This document shows positions 8,616 through 16,407 of a stretch of DNA of 64,000 bases, one piece after another; within the stretch, counting starts at the first letter, position 1; the number at the start of each line of letters is the position of its first letter. Below the pieces are notes generated by a model. The model was given only the letters and a program-made list of their open reading frames with translations, searched no databases and had not been told where the DNA came from. The stretch lies in NCBI RefSeq assembly GCF_002934685.1, contig NZ_NKHL01000118.1, positions 242,438 to 306,437 on the forward strand, read 5' to 3'. A program made the translations under genes and the position numbers. The DNA is from Pseudomonas bohemica (GTDB lineage: Bacteria; Pseudomonadota; Gammaproteobacteria; Pseudomonadales; Pseudomonadaceae).

Positions 8616-10196
8616 TTAAATCACGTGAAAGCCATGGGTCCCATCCCGCCCAAGCTGTTCCACCAACCCGAACTCCCAATCCAGATACGCCTGCATCGCT
8701 TCCCGCGGCGCATCAGTGCCCTCATAAGGACGGCGGTAGCGGTCGATGCGTGGCGAGGCCAGGTGGGTTTCGCCGCTTTCCAGCTCGAACCCGGCAGCGA
8801 TCCAGCTGGCGGTGCCGTCCTTGAGCAGAAACACCGGTTTGCCGGTGAGCGCTTCGACTTCCGGCACCGCCAGCCGCGCCAGCTTGCTGCTGCCACAGGT
8901 CAGTAGGTACTGCTCGGCGGCGGGGATTTTGCGCAAGGCGTTTGACAAGTCCGCGCGTAGAGTCCACCAGGCACCCGGAATGTGCTGCTTTACATAGTTG
9001 GCGCTGGCGGTGAAATCCAGCACCGCGACGCTGCCATGTTGCTGCCAGTGACGCAGGGTGTCGGCGCTGATTTCCTCGACTTGCCACGGTGTAGGAATCG
9101 GCGCGTTCCACGGGCCTTTTTCGCTGAAGTCATGAGGTCGCAGGTCGTCGAGCACGAACACCTCCCAGCCCAGTTGCGCCAGCCACGAGGCTGACATATT
9201 GGCCCGCACGCCATCATCGTCCACCAGCGCAATCCGGGCGCCACGCACGCTGGCGTAGTGATCGGTCTCCTGCACCAACTGGCCGCCCGGCGTCGAACGT
9301 GACCCCGGCAAATGACCGGCTTCGAATTCTTCCGGCGTGCGCACGTCGAACAGGTACGTGGTGCGCGTCGTCTCGGCCTGCCATGCCTGCAGATCGGCGC
9401 GCTTGCCGCGTTTCACGCCAGCCTTGTCAGCCACGTTGCGGGCATCGGCGCGGGCGACGGCCAGTGTTTTGTCGCTGACAGCGGGGAAGCGCCGCGCCTG
9501 GCCGCGATCCAGCGTCTGCCCGGCCAGCAGCCAGCCGATGGTGCCGTTGCGCAAGGCGGAGATCGGGTTGGGCAGCCCGGCATTGACCAGTGACTGCGTG
9601 CCGATGATGCTGCGCGTGCGTCCGGCGCAGTTGACGATGATGCGGGTTTTTGGATCCGGCGCCAGCTCACGGGCACGTAACACCAGTTCGGCCCCCGGCA
9701 CGCTGACCCCGGTCGGAATGCTCATGGTCTGGTATTCGTCGAAACGGCGGGCATCGAGTACCACCACGTCGGCGTTGCTGTCGAGCAGTTGCTTCACCTC
9801 CTCGGCTGCCAGCGACGGCGTGTGGCGATGATGCTCCACCAGTTCGCCGAATGCCTTGCTCGGTACGTTGACATCGATGAACAGCTCGCCGCCCGCGTCG
9901 CGCCAGCCCTGCAAGCCGCCTTCCAACACCTTTACGTCGCTGTAACCCAAATCCGCGAGGCGGGCGAGGGCAGGCTGAACCAGGCCTTCGCCGTTGTCGT
10001 AGAGGGTGATCTCGGTATCGCGACGAGGGATGCGCGACAGCACTTCCAGCTCCAGTTTCGACAGCGGGATATTGGCGGCGAACAGCGGGTGGGCTTCGGC
10101 GAACGGCGCTTCTTCGCGCACGTCCACCAAGGCTACTTCCTCACCGGCCAGCAGTGCTTTGCGAATATCGGCGAATGATCGTGTGCTTTGAGTCAT
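8616..10196 (-). CDS. Four-domain rhodanese-like sulfurtransferase
   Basis: A 526-aa protein with four rhodanese domains in tandem (about residues 8-110, 125-230, 275-350 and 375-475). The catalytic-loop Cys is present in domain 2 ('VNCAGRTRS', Cys190) and domain 4 ('LLTCGSSKL', Cys434). In domain 1 it is replaced by 'YDNGEG' and in domain 3 by 'VDDDG', so active and inactive domains alternate. The start at 10196 overlaps the stop of the thiol dioxygenase gene by 1 nt (TAATG), marking a coupled two-gene operon. Rhodaneses move sulfane sulfur from thiosulfate or persulfides to acceptors such as cyanide or thiols. With the dioxygenase it probably handles sulfur released from thiols. The pair resembles the P. 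aeruginosa arrangement of a thiol dioxygenase next to a rhodanese. Confidence 0.9.
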   Translation of the reverse strand: MTQSTRSFADIRKALLAGEEVALVDVREEAPFAEAHPLFAANIPLSKLELEVLSRIPRRDTEITLYDNGEGLVQPALARLADLGYSDVKVLEGGLQGWRDAGGELFIDVNVPSKAFGELVEHHRHTPSLAAEEVKQLLDSNADVVVLDARRFDEYQTMSIPTGVSVPGAELVLRARELAPDPKTRIIVNCAGRTRSIIGTQSLVNAGLPNPISALRNGTIGWLLAGQTLDRGQARRFPAVSDKTLAVARADARNVADKAGVKRGKRADLQAWQAETTRTTYLFDVRTPEEFEAGHLPGSRSTPGGQLVQETDHYASVRGARIALVDDDGVRANMSASWLAQLGWEVFVLDDLRPHDFSEKGPWNAPIPTPWQVEEISADTLRHWQQHGSVAVLDFTASANYVKQHIPGAWWTLRADLSNALRKIPAAEQYLLTCGSSKLARLAVPEVEALTGKPVFLLKDGTASWIAAGFELESGETHLASPRIDRYRRPYEGTDAPREAMQAYLDWEFGLVEQLGRDGTHGFHVI

Positions 10197-10801
10197 TAGG
10201 CTTGGTTCTCTCTGGACAGGTCCCAAATGTTCGGGAGGTAGGCGTTCGAATAGCCGGAAATGAATAGTTTTTCGCTGCCGTCGGGTTGATAGACGGCACG
10301 CTTCACGGCCCCAATGTTGGCGCCGTAGACATGAATGCTGATCGATACCTGATCGTCGAACGCGTTGCTGACCTGGTGAATGTCGTTGCTGCGCGGCGAC
10401 AGCGCTTCGACGTGACCGGGCTCAAGGCGAATGGCCGGGCCTTCCTGTTCCAGGCGGCCGTCGGCACTGCGGGCAAAGCCTTGCGAGTACTCGGCGCCAC
10501 GCAACATGCCGATCAGGCCCCATACCCGGTGATCGTGAATCGGCGTGCTCTGACCCGGTCCCCAGACAAAACTGACAATGGAGAAGCGCTGGCGCGAATC
10601 GGCATGCAGCAGAAACTGCTGATAACGCGTCGGGTCGGGGATGGCGTATTCGTCGGGCAGCCAGTCGTCGTAGCGCACCAGTTGGCCCAACAGTTTGCCG
10701 CCGCGGTGCAGCAGATCGCTTTCACGCGGGTTACTGTCGATCAATTCGGCCAGGGCACCGATGAAGGCCCGGAGTCTTTCAGGGTGTCGGGGTTGGGTCA
10801 T
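10196..10801 (-). CDS. 3-mercaptopropionate dioxygenase (cysteine dioxygenase superfamily)
   Basis: A 201-aa cupin thiol dioxygenase that adds O2 to a thiol to make a sulfinate. The iron ligands are His89 and His91 ('PIHDHRVWG') and His142 ('DIHQVSN'). Tyr159 and Arg168 lie in 'HVYGANIGAVKRAVY'. Gln62 replaces the Arg60 region of mammalian cysteine dioxygenase. This pattern matches the bacterial 'Gln-type' 3-mercaptopropionate dioxygenases, such as the P. aeruginosa enzyme, rather than true cysteine dioxygenases. It is the first gene of an operon with the rhodanese and is divergent from the LysR gene. The product 3-sulfinopropionate is a sulfinate, which is relevant to the desulfinase-like proteins elsewhere in the window. 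Confidence 0.92.
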   Translation of the reverse strand: MTQPRHPERLRAFIGALAELIDSNPRESDLLHRGGKLLGQLVRYDDWLPDEYAIPDPTRYQQFLLHADSRQRFSIVSFVWGPGQSTPIHDHRVWGLIGMLRGAEYSQGFARSADGRLEQEGPAIRLEPGHVEALSPRSNDIHQVSNAFDDQVSISIHVYGANIGAVKRAVYQPDGSEKLFISGYSNAYLPNIWDLSRENQA

Positions 10802-11002
10802 TTGGATTCCGTGGCAGGGACAGGCAAATTCGGTTGACTAATATAAGCATAATCCCAAAGCTTAATATGCTATTTATTGATGATTAGGTTATAACGAAAA
10901 AGCATTTCATAACCGCTGTGCAGGTTGCCGGGCTATCCAGCCAGCGCGTTTGGAATTATGCTTTTTGCCTATCTTGTTTTCCCCTTTCCATGTGCGTACC
11001 GA
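10802..11002. promoter_or_regulatory. Divergent control region, thiol dioxygenase operon / LysR gene
   Basis: A 201-bp AT-rich gap between divergent genes, typical of a LysR-regulated promoter. Short repeats TAATATAAGCATAAT and AAGCTTAATATGC (about 10840-10871) resemble the AT-rich elements of the neighbouring control regions. No RNA gene or ORF is supported here. Confidence 0.5.
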
Positions 11003-11908
11003 ATGAAAATTGATGATATCGATGCCTTTGTCGCCGTGATTCGCTGCCAGTCGATCAGCCATGCGGCCGAGTCGCTGGAGCTAACGCAGCCTGCGATCAC
11101 CCGTCGGGTGCAGAATTTCGAGCAGGCGCTGGGGGTCGAGTTGTTCGACCGCAACACCAAGCCGCTCAAGCCGACAGCGATGGGGATGCAGGTCTATCAG
11201 AAGTGTCTGGCCATCCTGCGGGAAATGGACTCGTTGCGTGAACTGGTGGCCAGCGATACTCCGCCCAGCGGTCTGTTGCGCCTGGGGGTGCCGCAAACCA
11301 TTGGCGATGTGGTGCTGCTCGATGCCCTCAAGCATCTGCGTGGGCAATTCCCCGATTTGCGCGCGCAAGTGGTGACCGGTTGGGGCAGTCATCTGATCGG
11401 CAAGATCGAAAATGGCGAGCTCGACGCGGCGGCGGCGCTGTTCCCGGCAGGCAAGATTTTCCCCGAAGGCATCATCGGCGAATCCATCGGCAAGATGGAG
11501 TTGGTCGTGGTCTGTGCCAAGGACCGTCTGCCGAAGAAGCCGATCAAACTGGCCGAATGTCACGACCAGGGTTTTGTACTCAACCCTGACGGCTGTGGCT
11601 TCCGCGCAGGATTGCAGCGCACGCTGGCTGATCAGGGGCTGGGCATGAAAGTCAATCTGGAGACCTTCGGTACCGAGTTGCAATTGGGCCTGGTGGCTGA
11701 TGGCGTGGGCCTGGGGTTGGTGCCGCGTCCGTTGTTCGAGCGCAGTGCGCATCGGGATCTGCTCGCGGTGATGCCGCTCAAGGATTTCAAACCGGTGATG
11801 GACCTGTGGCTGATCTACCCGCGTTTTCTCGGCAATCTGCAGGCGCCGGTGGCCTCGTTCGGTGCGCTGGTGGCCGACGCGTTGAAGCAGGCACGAGAGG
11901 CCGCATGA
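11003..11908 (+). CDS. LysR-family transcriptional regulator
   Basis: A 301-aa LysR-type regulator. The N-terminal winged helix-turn-helix is clear ('SISHAAESLELTQPAITRR', then 'LGVELFDR'). The effector domain follows from about residue 90. The in-frame ATG at 10925 is unlikely to be the start. Starting at 11003 places the helix-turn-helix at the usual position, and the preceding codons read as non-coding AT-rich promoter. It is divergent from the thiol dioxygenase-rhodanese operon and is probably its regulator. It may also act on the other AT-rich promoters in this sulfur cluster; that wider role is inference. Confidence 0.92.
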   Translation: MKIDDIDAFVAVIRCQSISHAAESLELTQPAITRRVQNFEQALGVELFDRNTKPLKPTAMGMQVYQKCLAILREMDSLRELVASDTPPSGLLRLGVPQTIGDVVLLDALKHLRGQFPDLRAQVVTGWGSHLIGKIENGELDAAAALFPAGKIFPEGIIGESIGKMELVVVCAKDRLPKKPIKLAECHDQGFVLNPDGCGFRAGLQRTLADQGLGMKVNLETFGTELQLGLVADGVGLGLVPRPLFERSAHRDLLAVMPLKDFKPVMDLWLIYPRFLGNLQAPVASFGALVADALKQAREAA

Positions 11909-11937
11909 AACCGGTTTGGTAGAAATAAAAAATATTG

Positions 11938-11949
11938 ATAATTAGCTTA
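11938..11949. promoter_or_regulatory. Shared AT-rich element upstream of class II aldolase
   Basis: ATAATTAGCTTA is identical to the reverse complement of 14136-14147, and its first nine bases recur at 8430-8438. It lies about 80 bp before the aldolase start codon. The recurrence upstream of separate genes of one cluster suggests an operator, perhaps for a LysR-type regulator. Confidence 0.4.
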
Positions 11950-12031
11950 GAAGAAAATGTGATTGTTAAACATTTTCCGACGCGCATAGGCTCCCTCGAT
12001 ACGTCTACTCACGACCTACAGGGAGTCATGC

Positions 12032-12832
12032 ATGAGCAATGTCAGTTCTTTGCCCGTTCAATCCAGTTCAAACGATGTGCGGAACCGGGTAAGCCCCGAA
12101 GAGTGGGAAGTGCGGGTCAAGCTTGCGGCGGCTTATCGCATCGCCGCGCTCAAGCGCTGGACAGACCACATCTACACGCATTTTTCGGCGCGCGTGCCTG
12201 GCCCTGACGAGCACTTTCTGATCAACGCCTTTGGCCTGTTGTTCGACGAAATCACGGCGTCGAATCTGGTCAAGGTCGACATCGATGGCACCATCGTCGA
12301 TGACCCTACCGGCCTTGGCATCAACCACGCAGGCTATGTGATCCACAGCGCCATTCATGCAGCGCGGCCCGATCTGCAGGCCGTGCTGCACACTCATACC
12401 CGCGACGGCGTTGCGGTTTCGGCGCAAAAGAACGGCCTGCTGCTGATCTCCCAGCATTCCCTGGGTTTCTCGGGCCGCGTGGCCTATCACGGTTATGAAG
12501 GCATCGCCCAGGATCTGGGCGAGCGCGAGCGGCTGGTCGCAGATCTGGGTGACAAGAACGTGATGATCCTGCGCAACCACGGCCTGCTCACGGCCGGCCT
12601 CAGCGTCGAGCACGCCTTTCAGTTGCTCCACAACCTGGAATACGCCTGCAACATCCAGATCGCCGCCCAGGCAGCGGGCAACGCCGAACTGATCTTTCCG
12701 CCGCAGGAAGTGGTGAAGAAAGTCGAGGAGCAAGCCAAGGTCTTCAAGAGCGGCACAGGCCCCGGTGTGGTGCGGCACTGGAATGCGTTGATCCGTGAGC
12801 TGGACCGGCATGGGACGGCGTATAAAGATTGA
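12032..12832 (+). CDS. Class II aldolase/adducin-family protein
   Basis: A 266-aa protein with the class II aldolase/adducin fold. The zinc site is 'VLHTHTRDG' plus the downstream His of 'LRNHGLLTAG'. AGGGAG precedes the ATG at 12032. Members cleave or form C-C bonds of phosphorylated sugars, dehydrate methylthioribulose phosphate, or act on decarboxylation substrates, so the reaction here is open. The family often appears in Pseudomonas organosulfur clusters, and a second, divergent member is encoded at 52467-53195. It is followed by a REPIN and a convergent monooxygenase gene. Confidence 0.88.
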   Translation: MSNVSSLPVQSSSNDVRNRVSPEEWEVRVKLAAAYRIAALKRWTDHIYTHFSARVPGPDEHFLINAFGLLFDEITASNLVKVDIDGTIVDDPTGLGINHAGYVIHSAIHAARPDLQAVLHTHTRDGVAVSAQKNGLLLISQHSLGFSGRVAYHGYEGIAQDLGERERLVADLGDKNVMILRNHGLLTAGLSVEHAFQLLHNLEYACNIQIAAQAAGNAELIFPPQEVVKKVEEQAKVFKSGTGPGVVRHWNALIRELDRHGTAYKD

Positions 12833-12865
12833 AGATGCAACGAGCAACAGCTGGCGCCGGACACC

Positions 12866-12930
12866 CGTAGCGGTCCGGCTCGCCGGCGGTGGCACCATCG
12901 AAATCGCTACCGCCGGCAAGCTGTCTACAG
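12866..12930. repeat. REP pair between convergent genes
   Basis: Inverted elements of the 'CCGGC(G/A)AGC' type ('GGCTCGCCGGCGGT' and 'ACCGCCGGCAAGCTG') flank a short spacer. It is the same class as the copy at 15373-15436 and distinct from the 'GCGGGCAAGCGCGC' class at 8513. It fills the gap between the aldolase and the LLM monooxygenase. Confidence 0.7.
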
Positions 12931-12944
12931 GTAGTCGATATCCC

Positions 12945-14033
12945 TCACGCCACCTTGTCATTCCTTTCCCGTTCACGCTTGGCGACCAGCTCGCGGGTCA
13001 GGGGGATAAGTTTCCTGCCGTAGTCGATCGCGTCTTCCAGCGGGTCGAAGCCTCGGATCAGGAAGGTGGTAATCCCCAGGTCGTAGTAATCGAGCAACGC
13101 CTCGGCCACCTGTTCGGCAGTGCCCACCAGCGAGGTCGAATTGCCTTTGGCGCCTAACAGTCCAGCGATGCCCGTCCACAGACGTTTGTCGAGTCGCGCC
13201 CCTTGCGCCGCCGCTGCCAGCAAACGCTTCGAACCCTCATTGGCGGGTTCGCGACGCTGGGTACCGGACGCCTGCGCGAGTGCTTTCGCACGTTCCAGAA
13301 TGCTGTCCGCCCGGGCCCAGGCTTTTTCTTCGGTCTCGGCCAGAATCGGTCGTAGCGACAGGCTGAAACGTATCGTGCGCCCATGCTTGGCCGCTTCGGC
13401 CCGAACCTGTTTGACGATATCCCTGACCTGCTCATAGGTTTCACCCCACAAGGCATACACGTCGGCATGCTTGCCCGCGACCTCGATCGCCGCCTGCGAT
13501 GCGCCGCCGAAGTACAACGGGATGTGCGGCAGTTGCGGCGATTTGACCAGCGAATGCGCGCCTTCGAACTGGTAATACGTGCCGTGATGATCGAAGGGTT
13601 TTTCCGCCGTCCATTCCTGACGCACCACGCTCAGGTATTCGTCGGTGCGCGCATAACGCTCGTCCTTGCCGATGAAGCTGCCGTCGGCGCGCAGCTCCTG
13701 ATCGTCGCCACCGGTAATGATGTGCACGGCAGTACGGCCGCCATTGAACACATCCAGCGTCGCGAACTGCCGGGCCGCAACGGTCGGGGAAATGAAGCCC
13801 GGCCGATGGGCGATCAGGAACTTCAATTTCGTCGTCACGCTGGCGGCATGGGCGGCCACGAAAGCGCTGTCTGGGCTGTTGGAGTGATAGGCCACGAGCG
13901 CGCGATCGAAACCGGCTTGTTCATGGGCCCTCGCGACTTTTTCAACGTATTCGGGCTGAACCGTCTGACCGCTGCGCGGGTGGATTTCCGAGAAGGGCTG
14001 GGTGGCGATGTAACCGATGAATTCAACGCTCAT
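12945..14033 (-). CDS. LLM-class flavin-dependent monooxygenase, SsuD-like
   Basis: A 362-aa luciferase-like monooxygenase of the alkanesulfonate monooxygenase group. Visible motifs include 'AHEQAGFDRALVAYHSN', 'FNGGRTAVHIITGG' and 'IPLYFGGASQAAIEVAGKH'. SsuD-type enzymes use FMNH2 and O2 to release sulfite from sulfonates. AAGGAAA precedes the start. It is divergent from the lipoprotein binding-protein gene at 14320 and shares its control region. No flavin reductase gene (ssuE/msuE) is in the window, so reduced flavin must come from elsewhere. Confidence 0.88.
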   Translation of the reverse strand: MSVEFIGYIATQPFSEIHPRSGQTVQPEYVEKVARAHEQAGFDRALVAYHSNSPDSAFVAAHAASVTTKLKFLIAHRPGFISPTVAARQFATLDVFNGGRTAVHIITGGDDQELRADGSFIGKDERYARTDEYLSVVRQEWTAEKPFDHHGTYYQFEGAHSLVKSPQLPHIPLYFGGASQAAIEVAGKHADVYALWGETYEQVRDIVKQVRAEAAKHGRTIRFSLSLRPILAETEEKAWARADSILERAKALAQASGTQRREPANEGSKRLLAAAAQGARLDKRLWTGIAGLLGAKGNSTSLVGTAEQVAEALLDYYDLGITTFLIRGFDPLEDAIDYGRKLIPLTRELVAKRERERNDKVA

Positions 14034-14319
14034 GGGTATTTCCTTGTGTTTATAACCGGGGGCGCGCAGACATTCGCGCGAGGCCAGTCAGCAACATAGG
14101 GGTAAGGCACGACGCTGTGAAATTCGATTTGGCGCTAAGCTAATTATAAAAATAACGCATTAAAAATATTATCAAGATCAAAAAAGCTGAGTATTAGCTT
14201 ATTTCTATTCGACATTTCACGATGCTTTTTTATGCGCTTACGATGGTTCGGATCAGCGGACTCGCGACGTTGAGCGTGTTCGTTTTCTGTTTCTATCTGA
14301 CCTTCAAGGATGTCGTCGC
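14034..14319. promoter_or_regulatory. Divergent AT-rich control region
   Basis: A 286-bp gap between the SsuD-like monooxygenase and the lipoprotein binding protein. It contains TAAGCTAATTAT (14136-14147) and ATTAGCTTA (14193-14201), two oppositely oriented copies of the element seen at 11938-11949. The spacing of two inverted copies between divergent genes fits a shared regulator site. Confidence 0.5.
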
Positions 14320-15342
14320 ATGGGTTTTATCAGTCGGGATTTGGCCCGTCAGAGTGTTGCGTTGCTGTTGTCGTTCACCGTACTGCTCCTGGCGGGGTGC
14401 GATGACGCAGGAGATAAACAGGCTTCGGCCGCCGAGGCGGTCGATTGGTCGAAAGTCAAGCTGATCCTCGGTGATCAGGCCAAGGGTTTGCGCACGGTGG
14501 TCGACGCGTCCAAAGCCTTCGATGGCATTCCGTATCAAGTCGAATGGGCCAACTTCCAGGGCGCCGCGCCACTGTTCGAGGCCCTGCGCGCCGGGGCTGT
14601 GGACCTGGCGCCGGCTGGCGATACGCCGGTGCTGGCGGCGGCAACCGGAGGCACTCCCTTGCGAATTGTCGCGGTACGTCGCGGTCAAGGGCGCAGCATC
14701 GGCATTCTGGTACCGCCCGATTCGGACATCAAAACCGTCGCTGACCTCAAAGGTCGCAGCGTCTCGATCTCTTCGGCGCGAGGCAGCATTTCCCAGTACC
14801 TGCTGATCCGCGCGCTGGAAAATGCAGGGGTCAAGGAGTCCGACGTCAACATAGGCTTCGTCATGCCGACCGATGCGTTGTCGGCCTTCCATGGTGGCAA
14901 GATCGACGCCTGGGCGACCTTCGGCATCTATCAGGCCTTCGCCGAGGAAAATGGCGCGCGAGTGTTGCTGAGCGGGGAAGGGATTAATACGGGATTGACC
15001 TTCATCACGGCTTCGGACAAGGCGCTGGCGGACAAGGTCAAGCGTCAGGCCCTCAACGATGTGTTGCAGCGCCTGGCAAAGGCGTTCGACTGGGCCAGGG
15101 CCAACCCGGAGCAGTACGCGCAGGTGTTCTCCAGCGCCAACAACGTGCCCTTGCCGGTGTCGCAGCGTTTGCAGAGTTGGGGGGTGGAGTCGTTGCAGCC
15201 GATCGAAGCGTCGGACGTCACGGCGTTGCAGGGCGTGGATGACCTGTTTGTGGCCAAGAAGATATTTGCGCAGGCGGTGCAGGTTTCAGGGCTGGTGGAT
15301 CGGGAGGTGTTTCCGAACGCGCATGGGGTTTTGTTGAAATAG
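14320..15342 (+). CDS. SsuA-like ABC transporter binding lipoprotein
   Basis: A 340-aa periplasmic binding protein of the sulfonate/nitrate/taurine family. It is a lipoprotein: the signal peptide ends in the lipobox 'LLLAGC' with Cys27, so it is probably membrane-anchored. Family motifs are 'ALRAGAVDLAPAGDTPVL' and 'DLKGRSVSISSARGSIS'. It has no adjacent permease or ATPase gene. It is divergent from the SsuD-like monooxygenase and probably supplies its substrate class. Confidence 0.9.
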   Translation: MGFISRDLARQSVALLLSFTVLLLAGCDDAGDKQASAAEAVDWSKVKLILGDQAKGLRTVVDASKAFDGIPYQVEWANFQGAAPLFEALRAGAVDLAPAGDTPVLAAATGGTPLRIVAVRRGQGRSIGILVPPDSDIKTVADLKGRSVSISSARGSISQYLLIRALENAGVKESDVNIGFVMPTDALSAFHGGKIDAWATFGIYQAFAEENGARVLLSGEGINTGLTFITASDKALADKVKRQALNDVLQRLAKAFDWARANPEQYAQVFSSANNVPLPVSQRLQSWGVESLQPIEASDVTALQGVDDLFVAKKIFAQAVQVSGLVDREVFPNAHGVLLK

Positions 15343-15372
15343 CTTAGCTGCCTGTTGGATGAGCATGCTTGC

Positions 15373-15436
15373 GTAGCAGTACGGCTTGCCGGCGGCGCCT
15401 TTGAAATCGCTGCCGCCAGCAAGCCGTGCTGCTATA
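15373..15436. repeat. REP pair between convergent genes
   Basis: Inverted repeats 'AGCAGTACGGCTTGCCGGCGGC' and its imperfect complement around 'GCCGCCAGCAAGCCGTGCTGCT' flank a short spacer. It lies between the binding-protein gene and the convergent PA2817-like gene and could act as a bidirectional transcription block. Confidence 0.7.
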
Positions 15437-15459
15437 GGGGAAGGCCATTCACTGATGGA

Positions 15460-15870
15460 TCAGTGCCGCGCTCCTTCCTGACCCATCGCCAGCAGTTGCT
15501 TCTCCTGATCCCAATCGAACGGTTCTTCGTTCTGCTCGGCCTCGAAGCGACGCTCTTCCAGCGCGGTGTACAGGTCGATTTCCTCGTCCGGCATGAAGTG
15601 CAGGCAGTCACCGCCGAAGTACCAGAGCAGGTCGCGGGGCACCAGATGGGCGATTTGCGGGTAGCGTTGGATCACTTGGCACAGCAGGTCCTGACCCAGG
15701 TACTGGCTCTCGATCGGCTCGCGTGGCAGCAGCTCGATCAACTCGTCATAACGCTCCAGAAACAGCGCATGACTTTCTTCGGGCACCTGTTCGGCTTCAC
15801 CCAGCGCGACCAGAATGCCGCGCAGGTGCGTCAGCAGGTTGAGAGTGCGGTCGAGATTGGCGTCGGCCAT
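15460..15870 (-). CDS. PA2817-family conserved protein
   Basis: A 136-aa acidic, soluble protein of unknown function conserved across Pseudomonas (PA2817 family). The start at 15870 is preceded by GAGGAC; an upstream in-frame start at 15927 lacks such a site. Features seen are an alpha-helical composition, a 'DLLWYFGGDCLHFMPDEEI' segment and no signal peptide. Its neighbourhood (small gene, then fadE) matches the P. aeruginosa order PA2817-PA2816-PA2815. Confidence 0.85.
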   Translation of the reverse strand: MADANLDRTLNLLTHLRGILVALGEAEQVPEESHALFLERYDELIELLPREPIESQYLGQDLLCQVIQRYPQIAHLVPRDLLWYFGGDCLHFMPDEEIDLYTALEERRFEAEQNEEPFDWDQEKQLLAMGQEGARH

Positions 15871-15981
15871 GATGAAGTCCTCAGAGACAAAAACAGGCGC
15901 GAGAGTATAGATCCCGCAGCTGGGCACCGATACCCCAATGAGGACTGGCGGTGATGGCCGACGCGTGGTCGCGGCGTCAGC

Positions 15982-16185
15982 TCAATGCCATAAACCGGCC
16001 AGATAACGATGCCCGGCCTCGGTCAGAGCCAGGTGCGCGTACGTGTGGTCGGCGCTGGGTTGGCGGGTTACGAAGCCGATGAGCAACAGGGTTTGCAGCG
16101 TCTGGGTGGGTTTGCCGCTGTGAAGGTCCTCCCCCGAGGCGATTTCAGCGAGCAGGCAGCGATGAGTCATGCGGTGGTCGATCAT
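15982..16185 (-). CDS. Small conserved hypothetical protein (PA2816-like position)
   Basis: A 67-aa protein with no domain I can name. The sequence 'LLLIGFVTRQPSADHTYAHLALTEAGHRYL' looks like a small winged-helix or other compact fold. Its position between the PA2817-like gene and fadE is conserved in Pseudomonas, which is the main support that it is real. An alternative start at the second Met (codon 6) is possible. Confidence 0.6.
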   Translation of the reverse strand: MIDHRMTHRCLLAEIASGEDLHSGKPTQTLQTLLLIGFVTRQPSADHTYAHLALTEAGHRYLAGLWH

Positions 16186-16304
16186 GATGCGTCCCCTTGG
16201 TGTTTCTTGTTGTTACCGGGGAGTGTAGGACAGTCTTCGGGAATGTGCAGGCTAGAGCGGTGGATTCGTGATGCTGATGCTAACTCAAGGAGTAGCGCAG
16301 AACC

Positions 16305-16393
16305 GTAGAAGCGAATTCATTGCGAAGCAGAGGTACAGCCCATGCATGTGCGTGGGATGTACAGGCCTCTCGCGAATGAATTCGCCCCCACAG
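16305..16393. repeat. REP pair
   Basis: 'GAAGCGAATTCATTGCGA' and 'TCGCGAATGAATTCGCCCC' form the two arms of a long inverted repeat with a shorter inner inverted repeat (GTACAGCCCATG / CGTGGGATGTAC). It lies just past the 3' end of fadE. Confidence 0.7.
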
Positions 16394-16407
16394 GGTTGAC
16401 TCCATAT

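Noticed and set aside
10925..11002. Longer N terminus for the LysR regulator
   Set aside because: The extra 26 residues are hydrophobic and precede the normal helix-turn-helix start; the DNA looks like promoter.
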